A DNA stretch of 64,000 nt from Rallus limicola (taxonomy: Eukaryota; Chordata; Aves; Gruiformes; Rallidae). Numbering within the stretch: the stretch's first letter is position 1; the number at the start of each line of letters is the position of its first letter. The notes below the pieces were generated by a model. It searched no databases. It had not been told where the DNA came from and saw only the letters and a list, made by a program, of their open reading frames with translations. A program made the translations under genes and the position numbers. The stretch covers positions 12,591,501 through 12,655,500 of the forward strand of contig JAKCOZ010000007.1 of assembly GCA_022605955.1 (NCBI GenBank), given 5' to 3'. This document shows positions 34,634 through 47,222 of the stretch, one piece after another.

Positions 34634-35260
34634 TGTCCTGGTTTCTGCTGGGATAGAGTTAATGTTATTCTTAGTTGCAAGTAGGGTGCTGTGTTTTGGA
34701 TTTAGGGTGAGAATAATGTTGATAACACACTGATGTTTTTGGTTCTTGCTAAACAACACTTACACTAAATCAAATTCTTTTCAGCTTCTCATGGCCTGTC
34801 ATCAAGAAGGCTGGAGGCACACAAGGATGTGGCAAAGGCCATAGCCAGGACAGTTGACCCCAAAGGGATATTCCATAATATATAGCATCATGCTCAGCAT
34901 ACAAACTGGGGGAAATAGTCCAGGGGGTGGTGTTTGCTGCTCGGGGACTTGCAGAGTATTGTCCAATGGGTTGCAAGCAATTCTTTTTCATTTCCATCAC
35001 ATATTTTTCTTGGATTTTATTTTTTTCTCTTTTTTTGTTATTTTCCTTATCATTCTTTTTTTTTTTTTTTCTTTGGTGGGCAGTGGAACTAATGGTCGTT
35101 TTTGTTGTTTTGTTTCATTTTATTTCAAGTATCACATGGTTCTTATCTCAACCCACAAGTTTTCTCACTTATCCTTACAATTTTCTCCCCCATCCCACCG
35201 GAATAGGGGGGTGAGCAAGTTGCCTGGATGCTTAGTTGCCAACTGGGGATAACCATAACA
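34634..35260 (+). mobile_element. Solo LTR, avian ERV
   Basis: A 627-bp LTR with TG start ('TGTCCTGGTTTCTGCTGGG', 34634) and CA end ('GATAACCATAACA', 35260). Group motifs in order: 'GATAGAGTTAATG', 'GATAACACACTGATGTTTTT', 'AGGGATATTCCATAAT' (U3), 'ATCTCAACCCACAAGTTTTC' and 'CCCCATCCCACCGGAATAG' (R/U5). There is no primer site or coding sequence on either side, so it is a solo LTR. The flanking bases (ATCTAT left, CTTCAG right) do not match, so no target duplication is visible. The 132-codon frame at 34854-35252 is a chance frame inside the LTR. Related to the 5' LTR at 23468-24061. Confidence 0.9.
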
Positions 35261-38200
35261 CTTCAGTCCGAGTTTATTATGGATGTGCAAGTAGTGTCAT
35301 TAGACAATAAAGTCACACAGCTGAGAACTGCTATTTCAGAATTCAAAATTAGAGTGTTAATGCAGAAAGTTTTGTGTACTGCATGTTATAAAGCCATACT
35401 CATCATGGTCAGTGCACATAACACAGCTGATGAAGTAACTGGGAACTGGGCACGTATAAATGTCAGAAATCATATGTCCTAAAGATTTTTCTCTGCATGA
35501 TAAACAATTTCAGCTTCCTATTATAATTCCTGAAAAGTGAACTTCAATAGAGTTTGCTTGAAGAGATGAAACATCATACATATGTACCTAATTTTATTGA
35601 TATCTGAAGTTTTACATATATATGTGTCTGTGTATTCCTGTGTGCCTATTCTGGCATCTTTTTAGGTATAACTCCTTGATTTATGATTGTAAGAAACAGA
35701 AACATTTATGCCTGATTCTTTATTTTTAATTCTCAATTTATTTATAAATAATAACTATATTTTAACTTTGGAAAATGTTATAATCAGTGATGCATTCATT
35801 TATTTGTAGTTCTATGTGGATTTTTTTGCTGCAATTTCTTTTTGCTTTGCTTTGTCATTGTAAGCACTTAGGAAAAAAAAAAAACTTTGAAAAAAAAGTT
35901 TATAGGAATTAATGTTGAATTCCAGAATATTGAAGTTTAACAAAATGAGGTTCTTAAAGTCAAGATCATTAGTGAATGGGGGTTATGCCATGGAAAATAA
36001 AATTCAAATATCCTTTGAATTATTACATCATACATTTTCACATGATTTTCACCTCTTGCACTATGAAGAATCTTGGTGAGTTTAAAACCTTTATGAAATA
36101 GGTATTTAGAGAGATTTCTTTATCTGTCCTTGGCAGACAGTCAAGATTTGCTTCTACTTCAGCATTTCTCCTTCTGCTAAATATTTTAATGCTAGAATTA
36201 TTTCTTCTTTTGGAAGAGGGAAATTTTATTCAATATAGTTTTAGAATACTCCTTCCCAAATTAAAAACCTTTTCTTTGAGTATTACATGACTTTGAAAAA
36301 AAAATTATTTATTTATTTATTTATTCATTCATTCTGAAGGAGTAAGAAAAAAGTGAATATTTTGACTTTCCAAGGACACTGACTTGCTGAGAGAAAGAGT
36401 ACCTGTGTTTGGTGAGAAAAAACTTTATTACACATAGGTCAAAGTGTAGCTGCTAACAGTTATCAAAGCAAACAAAGCAAAACTGATGCTGAATCTAACA
36501 TGTTTCACACACATACACATATATTTATGCAAGTAATGGCTCTCAGGATGTAAGCTGATAGCCCTTGTAAAGGGTAATTTTGAAGAAATCAACATTTTGC
36601 ATCAAAGGCCTTATTTATTTTGCATGGCAACAACATTCAGTCTTCATATGAAAATGAAACATATTGAATTCTTCCATTGTGAGACTGAAAAATGGTAACA
36701 GAAGTTTATGGCGTTGTCAAGAGAGTTGGGGTGAACCAGAGCTAGTGGGGTTAGTTAGTTTTACTAGTATGCATGTGGAAATGTCAGTGTCAGAAAAATA
36801 CACATCTATAGTGTTTGATGATGTATTTTCAGAGGCTGCAAGATTTGACTTCTAAGGTTTTGTCTTCTGAATCTCTTAGATCTGTAGTATAAAATAAGTA
36901 CATATAATAAGGTTAATGACAGCAATAATTGTGCTTATGTACAGGCTTGTCAAGAGGAGGAGAAGGAGAGGAGGAGCTTGAGAAAGAATTTCAGCTTTTC
37001 TTTTAACATCATCTGAAGCAACACATGCTCCCAAATGCACTTCTCTACATTTTGATCACTCTGTATTCTTAGAGAGTCAATGAGTTATATAATTCATCAA
37101 GCAGCTTGATGCTTGTCAGACTCTTGGGACTTAACCTAGATTTACTGAGCTTTTGGTACATTAAAGACATAATCAGATATTTTTACAAAAGTGGGCACAG
37201 GTGAAAAGGAAGCACATCTCCATGCTGCCTGAAGGCTGTATTTATTGAGTCCAATCTTGAATCGTGTGACTTCTTTAAAAATAAGTAGAAGTGATTTTAG
37301 ATAATGATCCTAGTGGCTAGCTTGCTTTAATTAAAGATGTTTTCGAAAGATAGAATAGGGAACAACAAAGATAAAAGTAAGCTGCAGGTAATTGCTTCAA
37401 AGGTAAGCTTGTAAATTTTTCAAGTAGCCTGACTAAAGTTGAATAAAATTTATTCACTGGATCTTATTTGATTTCATTTTTTATTACTTCTACAAGTGTG
37501 ATTTGGCAATATGTGAAGTTTGTTCTAGGCTGTTAGTTTCAATTATTTCAATCTGACATAAGGTATATACAAAAGTGGCGAAGATCAGTGTTTAATGTTT
37601 TTCAGCTGAAAAGAGCAACATGAAGCAATAAACAGCTTCTAAAACAACTATGTTTGTGCTTGCTTTCTTCTCTTTGGAAAATGTTTAAGGAACAGATAAA
37701 AAATGCTAGCAAAAGCAAGAATAAGAGTAATAAAGTGGATGTTCAGAATATTGTTCTAGAAATGGTTGCAAGGCTGCAATGAAATGCAAGTCCTGAAATG
37801 CTGAAGAACTTCACAGGAAAGGGTATGTATGTAGTAGCTGTTGATACTCGAGCTGTAGCAATTTGAGATGCTGCTCTATTCCGTGTGCTCATTCCTCTGG
37901 TGGAAGTTCTTGCTTGTAGCAGTATTGAAAAAGAGGTGTGTGCCAATGTCCTTGCCATTAACATTCCTACAAAGGCAATCAGTGGTTTTTTTTTTTTTTA
38001 ATTATCTGGAATAACAGTCAGAAAAGTACAAAAATAAATGCAACAGACATCAAGAAAATAGACTGTGATATCACAATTTGGAGTTTAAGATATGACAGGG
38101 AATAAGCTGGGGTGGGTTGGTAGGAGGAGTAAAAAGTTAAATGAAGTGGATTTTTCCTTGAAGAATGAACATGGCTTTAGGTACAGACTGCCCTAGTGGG

Positions 38201-41200
38201 GTACTAAGGAAAAGGGCACCAAGACTAAATTATTTAAAAGACAAACTCTACCATGCCTGGCACAAGTGATTGTACAGAAGATAAAGGAAGATGAAGACAA
38301 TTGGGAACATATACAAGTTTACAAGAGTATTTTAGTTCTGATGATGTGAAACTCTGAGGTTTGGTATGAAGCACAACAGGTAAAAGAGAGAAAAAATAGC
38401 GGAAAACTTTTATAAATAGCTTAAAAGGAAAGCAAAGGTAAGTCACCTGACTTCTTGGCAGAGAAAGAAAACTCATGAGGGCCAATACATGTAAGACTTT
38501 TTTTCTTAATTCATCACACTCTGTTGGAGTATCAGACAGTAACTCCATCAATAAGTGAATATGAACTGAAGTTTAGATTAAGTTTTTAAAACAATCCAGT
38601 TTAAGGACAGAACTATTGTTAAGTATCTGCCTTGCAAGTACAGCCCAAAAATATTCATAAGTACCATGAAATTTTACATACTATACACTTGAGTATATTT
38701 TAACTATCTGTGACAACATTTTTTCTGCTAGAAATATGTGACATTACTATGATTTGTCCAGGTGATAGGAAATGCCACATTCAAGAAATAATTAGTAACA
38801 GTGAATTATCAAAGCGGAACCATATGTCAGCTCCATTGTAGCCTTCTGCAGGAGAGACAGAAAACAAAACCTGCCTTTCCCTTGAAGATTCAAAGAAGGT
38901 GACATATTAAGCAACAGGACACAGTTCCTTGACGTATTTCAGTTGCCTGCTTCAGTGTTGTATTTATCATCAATTTTCAGGATGAAACTAGGAAACAAAA
39001 AGTTACAAGCACATTGAGGGTCAGAATAAGAGTGTAAATCAGGTTTCCTATCAGATACTTACAGAGGGACTTAATAACTAGTGAATATCTAATTTATGAA
39101 CAATTATGTCCGTGCATAAGACTGTATAAATAGAAGTCTATTTTCATGCATCCTGCTGCTAAAGACTCATTTAGAACTCACTTCAATGTTTCATGTTGAA
39201 AAACATTGACTGCAGTTTCAGGGTACTGTATCTTAAAATATTTTCTTTGTATCTTAATTTAATTTAATTTAAAATACTTTACAGAAGCATCAGATGTTTT
39301 AGCCAACTTAACTAGAAAGTTGGAAACAATTTACAGTTAAAAAATCCAGTTTAAGAGCTCCACAGATTATATCTATTAATTTTAAAATTCCTGCATGATT
39401 ACCATACATTCTTATGAAATATTTACAAAATGCTTCAAATCAGAGTTCTGTAAAATATTTTTCCTCTTAACACGGAAGTTGGTGTACATTGCAAATGGAG
39501 ACAATGTGCTAGAGTGGAACTTAATGATACCCTTCATACAAAAGAAGAGTGTAGGACACTAAGTTTTAGTTCCGACATCAGAATAGGTGTTTCAAATGCT
39601 TACATATGCCCACCAAACAATATTTAAAGGCAGCAGTTATTATTATATTTAGTGACCTCATTTTTTTTAATGACATCAGATAAAGTGATATCACATTGTT
39701 CAAAACTAAATGCTCACTCTTTTTCAGCTGAACAGCATTTTTGGACCAAGCATCTAATGACAAGCTACTAAATTTTTTTGGATTTAAATGCACATTTGCC
39801 AACAATTTCAATCAGAGTTTCAATGTGTGATCTGTTCTCATCTTCTATATGGCAGTTAGCTATAATCATCTCCTGTCTGGTATAACAGTCTTTCCAGTCA
39901 TTTAAGAAAGAGAACTTTCTCTTTCAGGAAACACAATTAGTAAGGATTTTCACAAACACAAGGTAGGTATATGTTAGTATCAGGCCCCTTATCCCCAGAT
40001 CCTTTCTGCAACCTTTGTGGGTAAAAACAAAGCCTATACTTTTCTTCACGTGTCTTGTCACAGAGATCAAGATACATGGAAAGATACTATTTCTACCTAT
40101 TATCTTTCACAGATTGTCTGAGTTTTCTTCCTATATTCATTACTTTGGAGACCATTTTCACCCCATTGCACCTGTTCATCGTAACTTAAAATCCCAGCAG
40201 CTCCTCCTGAAACTGCTCCTGATGTAATGTTACAGCGGCTTTTTTCTAATTGTCTTTGTCATATCAAGGATATGACTGCTGTTGCCAGGTGGGTCATATC
40301 TGTCATCACAGTGTGGTCTCTCAGACTGTATGTTTCTTTTTCCTGGTAGCCACTGTGGAATCAGTTATGTCAAAAGTTGTCTGAAATGAAAAGGGATTAT
40401 TAAAATGAAGTGTGAAAGCTTTTAATCTAAGAAGAATAGGAGGCACTAAACTTCAGAGAGGTTTCCTCTTTGCTTTGGTAAGGAAGTAGGAATTTACTCC
40501 TTGCTCACATCGACAAGCCATTACAGAATTTTGCTGTTGAAATGGGTCACATCACAGACTGTGCTGTTAGGCATATTGAGGAAGAGTAATGCTATGTCTC
40601 ATTCCAAGTATCCTTTATCTAGTCCTAGAGCAGAGGTAATCATCACACACCAATATACTTTTCCGTATCAGATTCTAAAATCTGAAAGTCTGATTGAATG
40701 AAGGTATAAAAGGTGTAGAATATAAACAATATGGATGTCAACCCATGTCTAATATTTCTCTCTCTCTATTTTTTTTTCCCTGTTGTCATAGTTAGGGGAT
40801 GTCTTAGCTCTGAGTGACAGAGAAGCTATGGAGGGAGCATAAGTGAATCTGCTCTCTCTGTCCCCATACCTCACAGATATATCCCCCTGCAGCTGAATTC
40901 CAGGACCGATATCAGGAGTGAAACACAATATTTTGCTTCTGGCTGTTCAATAAGCTCAGATATGGTTTGGTGTCTAAAAGTCCAATTTTACACAGACAGA
41001 AAGAATCAGTGACAGAATATGGAAGATTACAGTCTCTGACAAGGAAAGAGTTACACTTTAGCACAAAATTTTTAAAGCTGTTCTGAAGCTCGGTGCCTAC
41101 TGTATCTCCTAAACAACAAAGAGAATGGATGTTTTCAGAAATGCTGAGAGCTGAATCTTGCTGAAATCAGTGGGAAAACTGAGCATCTGCTCCTCTAGCG

Positions 41201-42391
41201 ATAATGTTACTGATTGCATATCTGAAGTGCTAGCTCTAAGATGTAACTAGAGTTTCTAGTCCTTCAATAGAAATGACTAGCTTTAGTGACTACAAAAACA
41301 AAGGGAAAAAACCCTCTTTTTAAGGAAAACAAGAAATTATTCTTGAGAATGCTTCAGACTTCCACAGTATATTTAGTAAGAGGATAATAGTGTCTAACAA
41401 TTCTCTTATAGTCTAATAGGTCTTCCTAAAAACCTCATTTGTCTGATACAGACTGAAAGTAATTCTGATTTTTTGCATACATAACATTAGCAGTATAACA
41501 AATAAAACTGTTCTTGTACATATTTATGAATATAATTTTCATTCTGGATTATTATTTGACAAATTATGTTTATCAGAGATTCAAGGTTTTAAAAAGTTGA
41601 TTGAAAGCACTACAGCAATTTATATTAGCTCATGCTGTGAGTTTCAGGGGGATTATTAAATCATTAAATGATTTTTATAAGTGTCTATGTCTTGCTTTAT
41701 TAGGAATGACAGAAACATTTGAAATAATGTGAATTAGATTGTGTAGCTTTCCTTGCACTAGGTTCATATATTTTCTGTATTGTATCATATAACCGACTAT
41801 GACTCATGGTACTACTTTGAGAAAATTATATTTGCTACTTTCAACTTGATGTCTCCACGTAATCCATTCTAAGACCTATGCTGTCATAATACCAAATTGG
41901 TTCAGAACAATGGATGTAGAATAAGTGCTGTAGAAACTTTTCTGCTACTAGCTTCTAGGAGTAAGATACATTGAATGTAATTTTCAAAAAAATGCTGTCA
42001 TTTGAAATATATGCATACTATTAATATCATGTTGAAACACCATTGAGCTTGAACAGATTGCATTATTCAATGCATGTCAGATGGAAACCATATTGCAGCC
42101 AACTCTTTTTCATAGCCTGCCAGATTTCAAACTGGACACTTAACTGTGTAGAAAGTAATTTTCATTGTCCTAAGGTTTCACCTGATTGCAACCTGTTTTC
42201 AGGGACCAACTGGAAGAGCCTGAATCTGAACCAATAATTTTAATACTGAATATGATCTCTGACCCCCTGGACCACAAGGACAGTTTTTTCAAAAGAATGT
42301 GGACACTGGGGGTAAAGATCCCCTGAGTCTTTCTGAGGCACATGTCAAAAACTTGCAAGATGCAAAACCTCTGGACACAAACTCTTTAAAC
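35261..42391. other. Unique AT-rich DNA, no gene recognised
   Basis: About 7.1 kb, the longest stretch without a dispersed repeat. A short (ATTT)n run lies at about 36304-36334. At 37681-37981 a plus-strand stretch of about 100 codons reads as one frame broken only by two TGA codons; I do not recognise it and give it low weight. Poly-T lies at about 37986-38000. Confidence 0.5.
36304..36334. repeat. (ATTT)n short microsatellite
   Basis: Repeated ATTT units passing into ATTC units. Confidence 0.9.
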
Positions 42392-43109
42392 TGAAGCCTG
42401 AGAGCTGAACTGCCACCCCTGGCAGCAGGACAGACCATCTTGATAAACATGTAGGGGCTGAGCCTTATGGCAGCAGGATGGGCCTGTTTTGGTTAGAGAA
42501 TACAGGATAAACAGATAGACAGTTTCAACACAGAACTTGGAAATCCAGTGCCCAGTGTGAGATCTTTTGCTTCATTAACTGTGAAATTAATGTTAAAGTT
42601 TATATGCTAATGAGCAAAAAGGAGTATATGCTAAACATATATGACATTTTCCTCCCACATCATGCTATACTTCACCTGGGAGGGGTGAAAACTGATCTGA
42701 AGCTCCCCTGAACAGTCTGTGCTGATAAGATAGGACAAACACAAAAAGGAGAAGATGAATGTACCTGGGGGGAAGAAAATCCAAAAAGAGGTGCTCTTGC
42801 AAACCAGAGACCCCTTCTTCCTGTTGGCTGAATTAATGGTGGAGCCTGGAGAAGTGACATTTCCCTCCCTCTCTTTCTTTGTGTCTCTTTCTTCCCTCTT
42901 CTTTCTCTACCCCTTTACTTTTCTTTTCTCCCTTTCCCACTCTTGAGCTATAAGCTCCTCTGTTACCCAATTATCTACCAATAAGACTAGCCATAGAATA
43001 AAAGTTTTTGTTCACCCATGGACCTTAAGTGTTGTCTCACTTCAATTCCAACAAAGGGAACCACTGAATCTGAGTCACTTGTCCCTCCATATTGGACCTG
43101 GACATGACA
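42392..43109 (+). mobile_element. Candidate LTR
   Basis: A block of about 720 bp, less AT-rich than its surroundings, with the layout of an LTR: TG start candidate 'TGAAGCCTGAGAGCTGAAC' at 42392, a pyrimidine-rich stretch (42861-42945), a polyadenylation signal AATAAA at 42997-43002, a U5-like tail with 'AAGTGTTGTCTCACTTC', and a CA end ('GACATGACA', 43109). No primer site, coding sequence or matching target duplication was found, so it would be a solo LTR of a family other than the provirus. The start is the least certain boundary. Confidence 0.5.
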
Positions 43110-43236
43110 CCTGTGTATCATTTCAACTACCATTATGATTTAATCTAACTGCTTAGTTACATTGACCTAGATGTTTTGAACAGTTATCTTCTCATTTGAT
43201 GAGAATGACTACTTTGTAGTGTTCACTACTACTTTC

Positions 43237-43299
43237 GAAGGGAAGGGAAGGGAAGGGAAGGGAAGGGAAGGGAAGGGAAGGGAAGGGAAGGGAAAGGAA
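43237..43299. repeat. (GGGAA)n microsatellite
   Basis: About twelve GGGAA/GAAGG units, nearly perfect, with a degenerate end (GGAAAGGAAAAAGG). A purine-only strand of this length can form unusual DNA structure and is likely variable in length. Confidence 0.95.
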
Positions 43300-44899
43300 A
43301 AAGGAATAAGAGGTATAGCCCAAACTGGGTTTTGGCCAGTAAGGTTCTTAACCTTGACTAAGGGCCAAACTCCCTCTCAATTGCTCACTTCCCAGTGGGA
43401 CTTCGGGAGAGAATAGAAAAGAAAGATTACTTACAAATTACTGTCATGGGCAAAACAGTTTTACCTTGGGGGAAATTAATTTATTTCCAATTAGAATAGC
43501 TTCAGGTAATAAAAAAATTAAAAGCATTAAAGCAACACTTTTTGTCCCAACTCTCTCATGCTCAACTTCAATCCAGACTCATCTACCTTCCCCCACACCA
43601 AGTGGGGCTGTGGTCAGTACACAGCCGTTTTTCCCATTCCTTCTTTCTCACACTTTTTGCCTGCTCCAGTGTGACCCTCTCCTTCCCCTCCTTCTTCTCT
43701 CACCTTCTCTCATGAGATTGTTTCTCATCCTTTCTGCAATATTTTTCCTTCCCCCTCCTCCCTCCCCTTTATTATTTTCTGCACTTTCTTGAATACATTT
43801 TCACAGACACATCACCATCCTGGATGCTGTGCTTAGCTGTTCCTTGTGGTGGGTCTGTTGCATCCATTTGTGTCTGGCATGGGGTAGCCCTGGGTTCTCC
43901 TTATGGAGGCCACCCCAGCAGCATCTCACTGTCTGACTTCTGTACTGAGCACAGCCAGAAAAACTCTACCTCATAAAGGCCTCTAACTCTTGAAAAAAAT
44001 ACTTTGGAGTGGGTTTGTGCATAGATAATATTTCTGTTCATCATCCTCTCTGAATAAAGGTTATGCCTTATAATTTATATTTTAGATCCTATAAGAAAAT
44101 AAATTCCAGCCAGATAAAACAATCAATAACCCTTTTCTGTTTACTGCCGTAAAGTATCATGTTAGTACTTCTCATTTTATATCAAGAGCATCCTAATATT
44201 CATCTTTTGAAATAAACATGTATAATTTAACCACCTTTCCTGTCTGCAACAAAAATCTAATTATTTTTTTTTATTTCACTGTAATATCTTTCCATGAAGA
44301 ATGGTAACCTTTTGGCCTGGTAATACTCTTAATCTCCATTTTTCATAATAGCAAATTGTGAGAGTCTCCTGACAAGTAAATGATGCAATTAAGACTACAT
44401 TTCTTCACTAGGGTCTGTGGTTTTGCTCACAGTTGACATGTACATTTTATGTCACTGAAGATTAAGTATTATAGTCTTTTCCAATGACATTTGTAGCTAA
44501 GCACATTAATATTAAAGGTCAATGTCCCTTTAAGTGGATCGATAAGAAACCTGACAGTATAATATATTATCAAAGTTTCTTAGCATACCAGGTTTTGTAG
44601 GTCTTGATTATATGTTGTCTTCCTCTTTCTTATACTTCTGCCATATAGTACAGAGACTAAAAAGCTAAAAGAGGATTATTCTCAGTAAAATGGAACAGAA
44701 TTTTGGTCTTCATACTCTGTGGAGTGAATACACTGGACTTTATTGTATTCCTGAGATATGTAGGTACCTGGGAGTGTAGAGAAAAAATAATTTCTTGACT
44801 GAGGCATCAAGAATTAAACTGGATTATGAGTAATGTGGGAGGAGGAAACAAGGTAATTTTGGGTTAGATGTTACTTTTTTTTTCCTAACCATGAGGGCA
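43300..44899. other. AT-rich DNA with a pyrimidine-rich part
   Basis: No gene recognised. At about 43600-43790 there is a C/T-rich stretch that leaves a 108-codon low-complexity frame open (43466-43792); I take this as composition, not a gene. At 43800-43980 the sequence is less AT-rich and may be an unrecognised old repeat. Confidence 0.45.
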
Positions 44900-45080
44900 C
44901 TCAAAATGATTGTGTCTCCATCCTTAGAGGTACTCAAAATAGGAATTGAAAAGGTCTTTGGACCTGATCTAACCTTAAAGTTAGATCTAAAATTAAAGAT
45001 GGCCTTGGTTTAAGAAATAGATTATACTGGGTGAGCTCCAGAGATCTCTGCCAATATAAACAAATATGAGAGCCTATGAT
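44900..45080 (+). mobile_element. Diverged CR1 3'-end remnant
   Basis: Weak but ordered CR1 motifs: 'GTGTCTCCATCCTTAGAGGT' followed by 'ACTCAAAATAGGAATTGAAA', a 'GAGCTCCAGAGATCTCTGCC' stretch, and a decayed octamer ('GCCTATGATTTTA') near 45071-45083. It is older and more decayed than the CR1 that follows it in the same direction. Confidence 0.5.
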
Positions 45081-45123
45081 TTTAACAGAAAAAGAAAAAT
45101 CAAACAATCAACTAAGTATAGGA

Positions 45124-45528
45124 TGGACATTAAAGTGCTGGAGAGTGTGCAGAGAAAGGCAACTAGGCTGATTAGGGATCTGGAGAACAGGTCACATGAG
45201 GAGAGGTTGAAGGACCTGGGGCTGTTCAGCCTCAAGAAGAGGAGGCTGAGGGGAGACCTCTTCACTACTTGAAAGGCAGTTGTAGTGAGGAGAGGGTTGG
45301 CCTCTTACCCCAAGTGACTAGTGATAGGACAAGAGGAAATGGTGTCACGGGGCACCAGGCAAAGTTCATATTGAATATTAGGAAAACTTTCTTCACTGCA
45401 AGAGAGGCAAAGCATTGGAACAGGCTGCCCAGGGAGGTGGTGCAGCCATTGTCCCTGGGGTGTTCAGAAAACTAATGACTTGGTGATCTTGAAAGCCTTT
45501 AACAACCTTGATGATTCTATGATTCTAA
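45124..45528 (+). mobile_element. CR1 LINE, 3' fragment
   Basis: About 400 bp of CR1: late ORF2 from 'GTGCTGGAGAGTGTGCAGAG' onward, 'CAGGCTGCCCAGGGAGGTGG', and a shortened 3' end finishing with octamers 'TGATTCTATGATTCTA'. In the frames at 45066-45272 and 45269-45475 the ORF2 motifs '[15 protein letters not shown]' and 'HWNRLPREVVQP' are visible, separated by a frame break near 45270. A different subfamily from the CR1 at 50 kb, judging from the '[13 protein letters not shown]' region. Inactive. Confidence 0.93.
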
Positions 45529-46720
45529 GTAATTGCATAGGATAAATAAGCTTAAAGCTTCAACTAAAAGCTTTCTGGTAGAAAGTGTGTCAGTCTGATA
45601 AAGTATCAACAACTACTGTTTCTTTCTAATGCTTTTAGACACCTTTAAAAGATTTCATCAAAACAATATTAATTTGTGCTCATTATTACTTCTTCTGTAA
45701 TTAAGGATTGAGTATGTAAGCTCAACTAATCTGATTTTTCCCCTTTTTCTGAAAACTAAAGTTTCTCAAAATAACTATACAATAAAAAATCCTGTGTATT
45801 TTTTTAAGTAATAGGATACAGATTATATTTTTACAAACTGCTGACAATATTGTTGTCAAAGTTTATGTTTCTCTGCTTAAGTGGAGTACAATGTTTCAAG
45901 CATCATCAATGACAGTTACTATTATTTTATTAGCCCAAAGAAGATTGGAACCAATTTAGTAAAAACATTACATCAGGTCCAAAAATCTGTCTTGGTTCTT
46001 CAAAGCATCACATAAAAGTGCATTCTAATGGCTTTGCAGCAAATTAAGCTTTGGAAGCCAGCAGATACAGGATTAGGATTTTAGGATCTTAGGATCATGG
46101 TCTCACCATAATAGATAGAAATGCCTAAAGTTAGTAATTGCAAAAAGTCATGCCTGTAAGAAGCCATGTAAGAGGTGAGTGAAGTGGTAAGACCCATCAC
46201 CTTGCAAGGTCAAGGCTTTGGCACTGCAGGTTTTGTGCCTTTCCAAGTGGGAAGTGGTCTGGAGTGGCAATACATATCTGGTTTGGAGGGAAACTAGTCT
46301 CCTGCCAAAAAGACTCTCCTAATGGTTCAAAAGCAGAGAAATCAGTGGTTTGAGTTCTCTGACAGAGAAACCTTTTTACAGAAGGCATGTCACAGACCAC
46401 ATTCAAGCCAAGCTCTCTTATTCTGAGAAACACTGCTAATTCCATAGAAAATCCATAGAACTATGGATTGGCCGCTGATGGTGATAATGATGAGAAACAC
46501 AATCAACCACTACAGTTAAATTGTATTGTTAGAATGACTCCTGCTGTGAACATATGTGACAACTAATCTTGACAATCATTTCATCAAACATTTTCATTTT
46601 CTCTTAGGAATTACATGCGACAAATCCAGGATTGAAAAGAAACTAATGCAACTCTTACAAGGTTTATGATGGCAGATCAGAGCATCAAAGGTTCAATCTT
46701 GCAGTAGAATGAAATCGGGT
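45529..46720. other. Unique AT-rich DNA, nothing recognised
   Basis: No gene or dispersed repeat recognised. The 82-codon minus frame at 46197-46445 is featureless. Confidence 0.55.
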
Positions 46721-47222
46721 TGTGAAAGAATTTCAATATACTTTGGGTTACTCTAGGCTTGCTTTTATTAACAATTCAGAGTTGCGCTATCATGTTGGTG
46801 AGTGGCAACCCGAAAGTTATGTTTATGATCTTATATACTCCTATAACACAATTACATAATAAATGATGTCCCCCATTTTGAATAGAAAGTCCTCCATTTT
46901 GGTTGGCTGAAAGTCCATAATTTGCCTTTGTCTTCATTTCATAGGGTATTGGTAATTACTTAGTCTCTGTTCTGCTTCAAATCTTAGATTCCGCTGATTT
47001 GTCTTGGAGGTCACTGTCTCCTCTTCATCTTTCCTAAGGCTTCAATATTCTATGTTAAACATCTAAATTCTTAGAACTTTACTTAACCATAAAATACCTT
47101 GTTCTTCTCTTAAACTGAAACACTTAATAATTTCTACCTACCCTAGTCAATCCTTCATTTATAACTATCTACTGATTAACTCAGCTAAGGATCAACTCCT
47201 CCATGGAAAGAGGAGCTATACA
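46721..47222 (-). mobile_element. Candidate solo LTR (antisense)
   Basis: Read on the minus strand this 502-bp stretch starts 'TGTATAGCTCCTCTTTCC' (47222), has a TATA box 'TATATAA' (46831-46837), a polyadenylation signal AATAAA about 65 bases later (46764-46769), and ends 'ATTCTTTCACA' at 46721. The order TG, TATA, AATAAA, CA with this spacing is that of U3-R-U5. No primer site, coding region or exact target duplication is seen. It is unlike the other LTRs in the window. Boundaries are inferred from the TG/CA rule only. Confidence 0.45.

Noticed and set aside
34854..35252. 132-codon frame with a hydrophobic Phe-rich part
   Set aside because: It lies wholly inside the solo LTR; the Phe run is encoded by its T-rich stretch.
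43466..43792. 108-codon frame rich in Pro, Leu, Ser and Phe
   Set aside because: It follows a C/T-rich stretch; composition alone explains the open frame.
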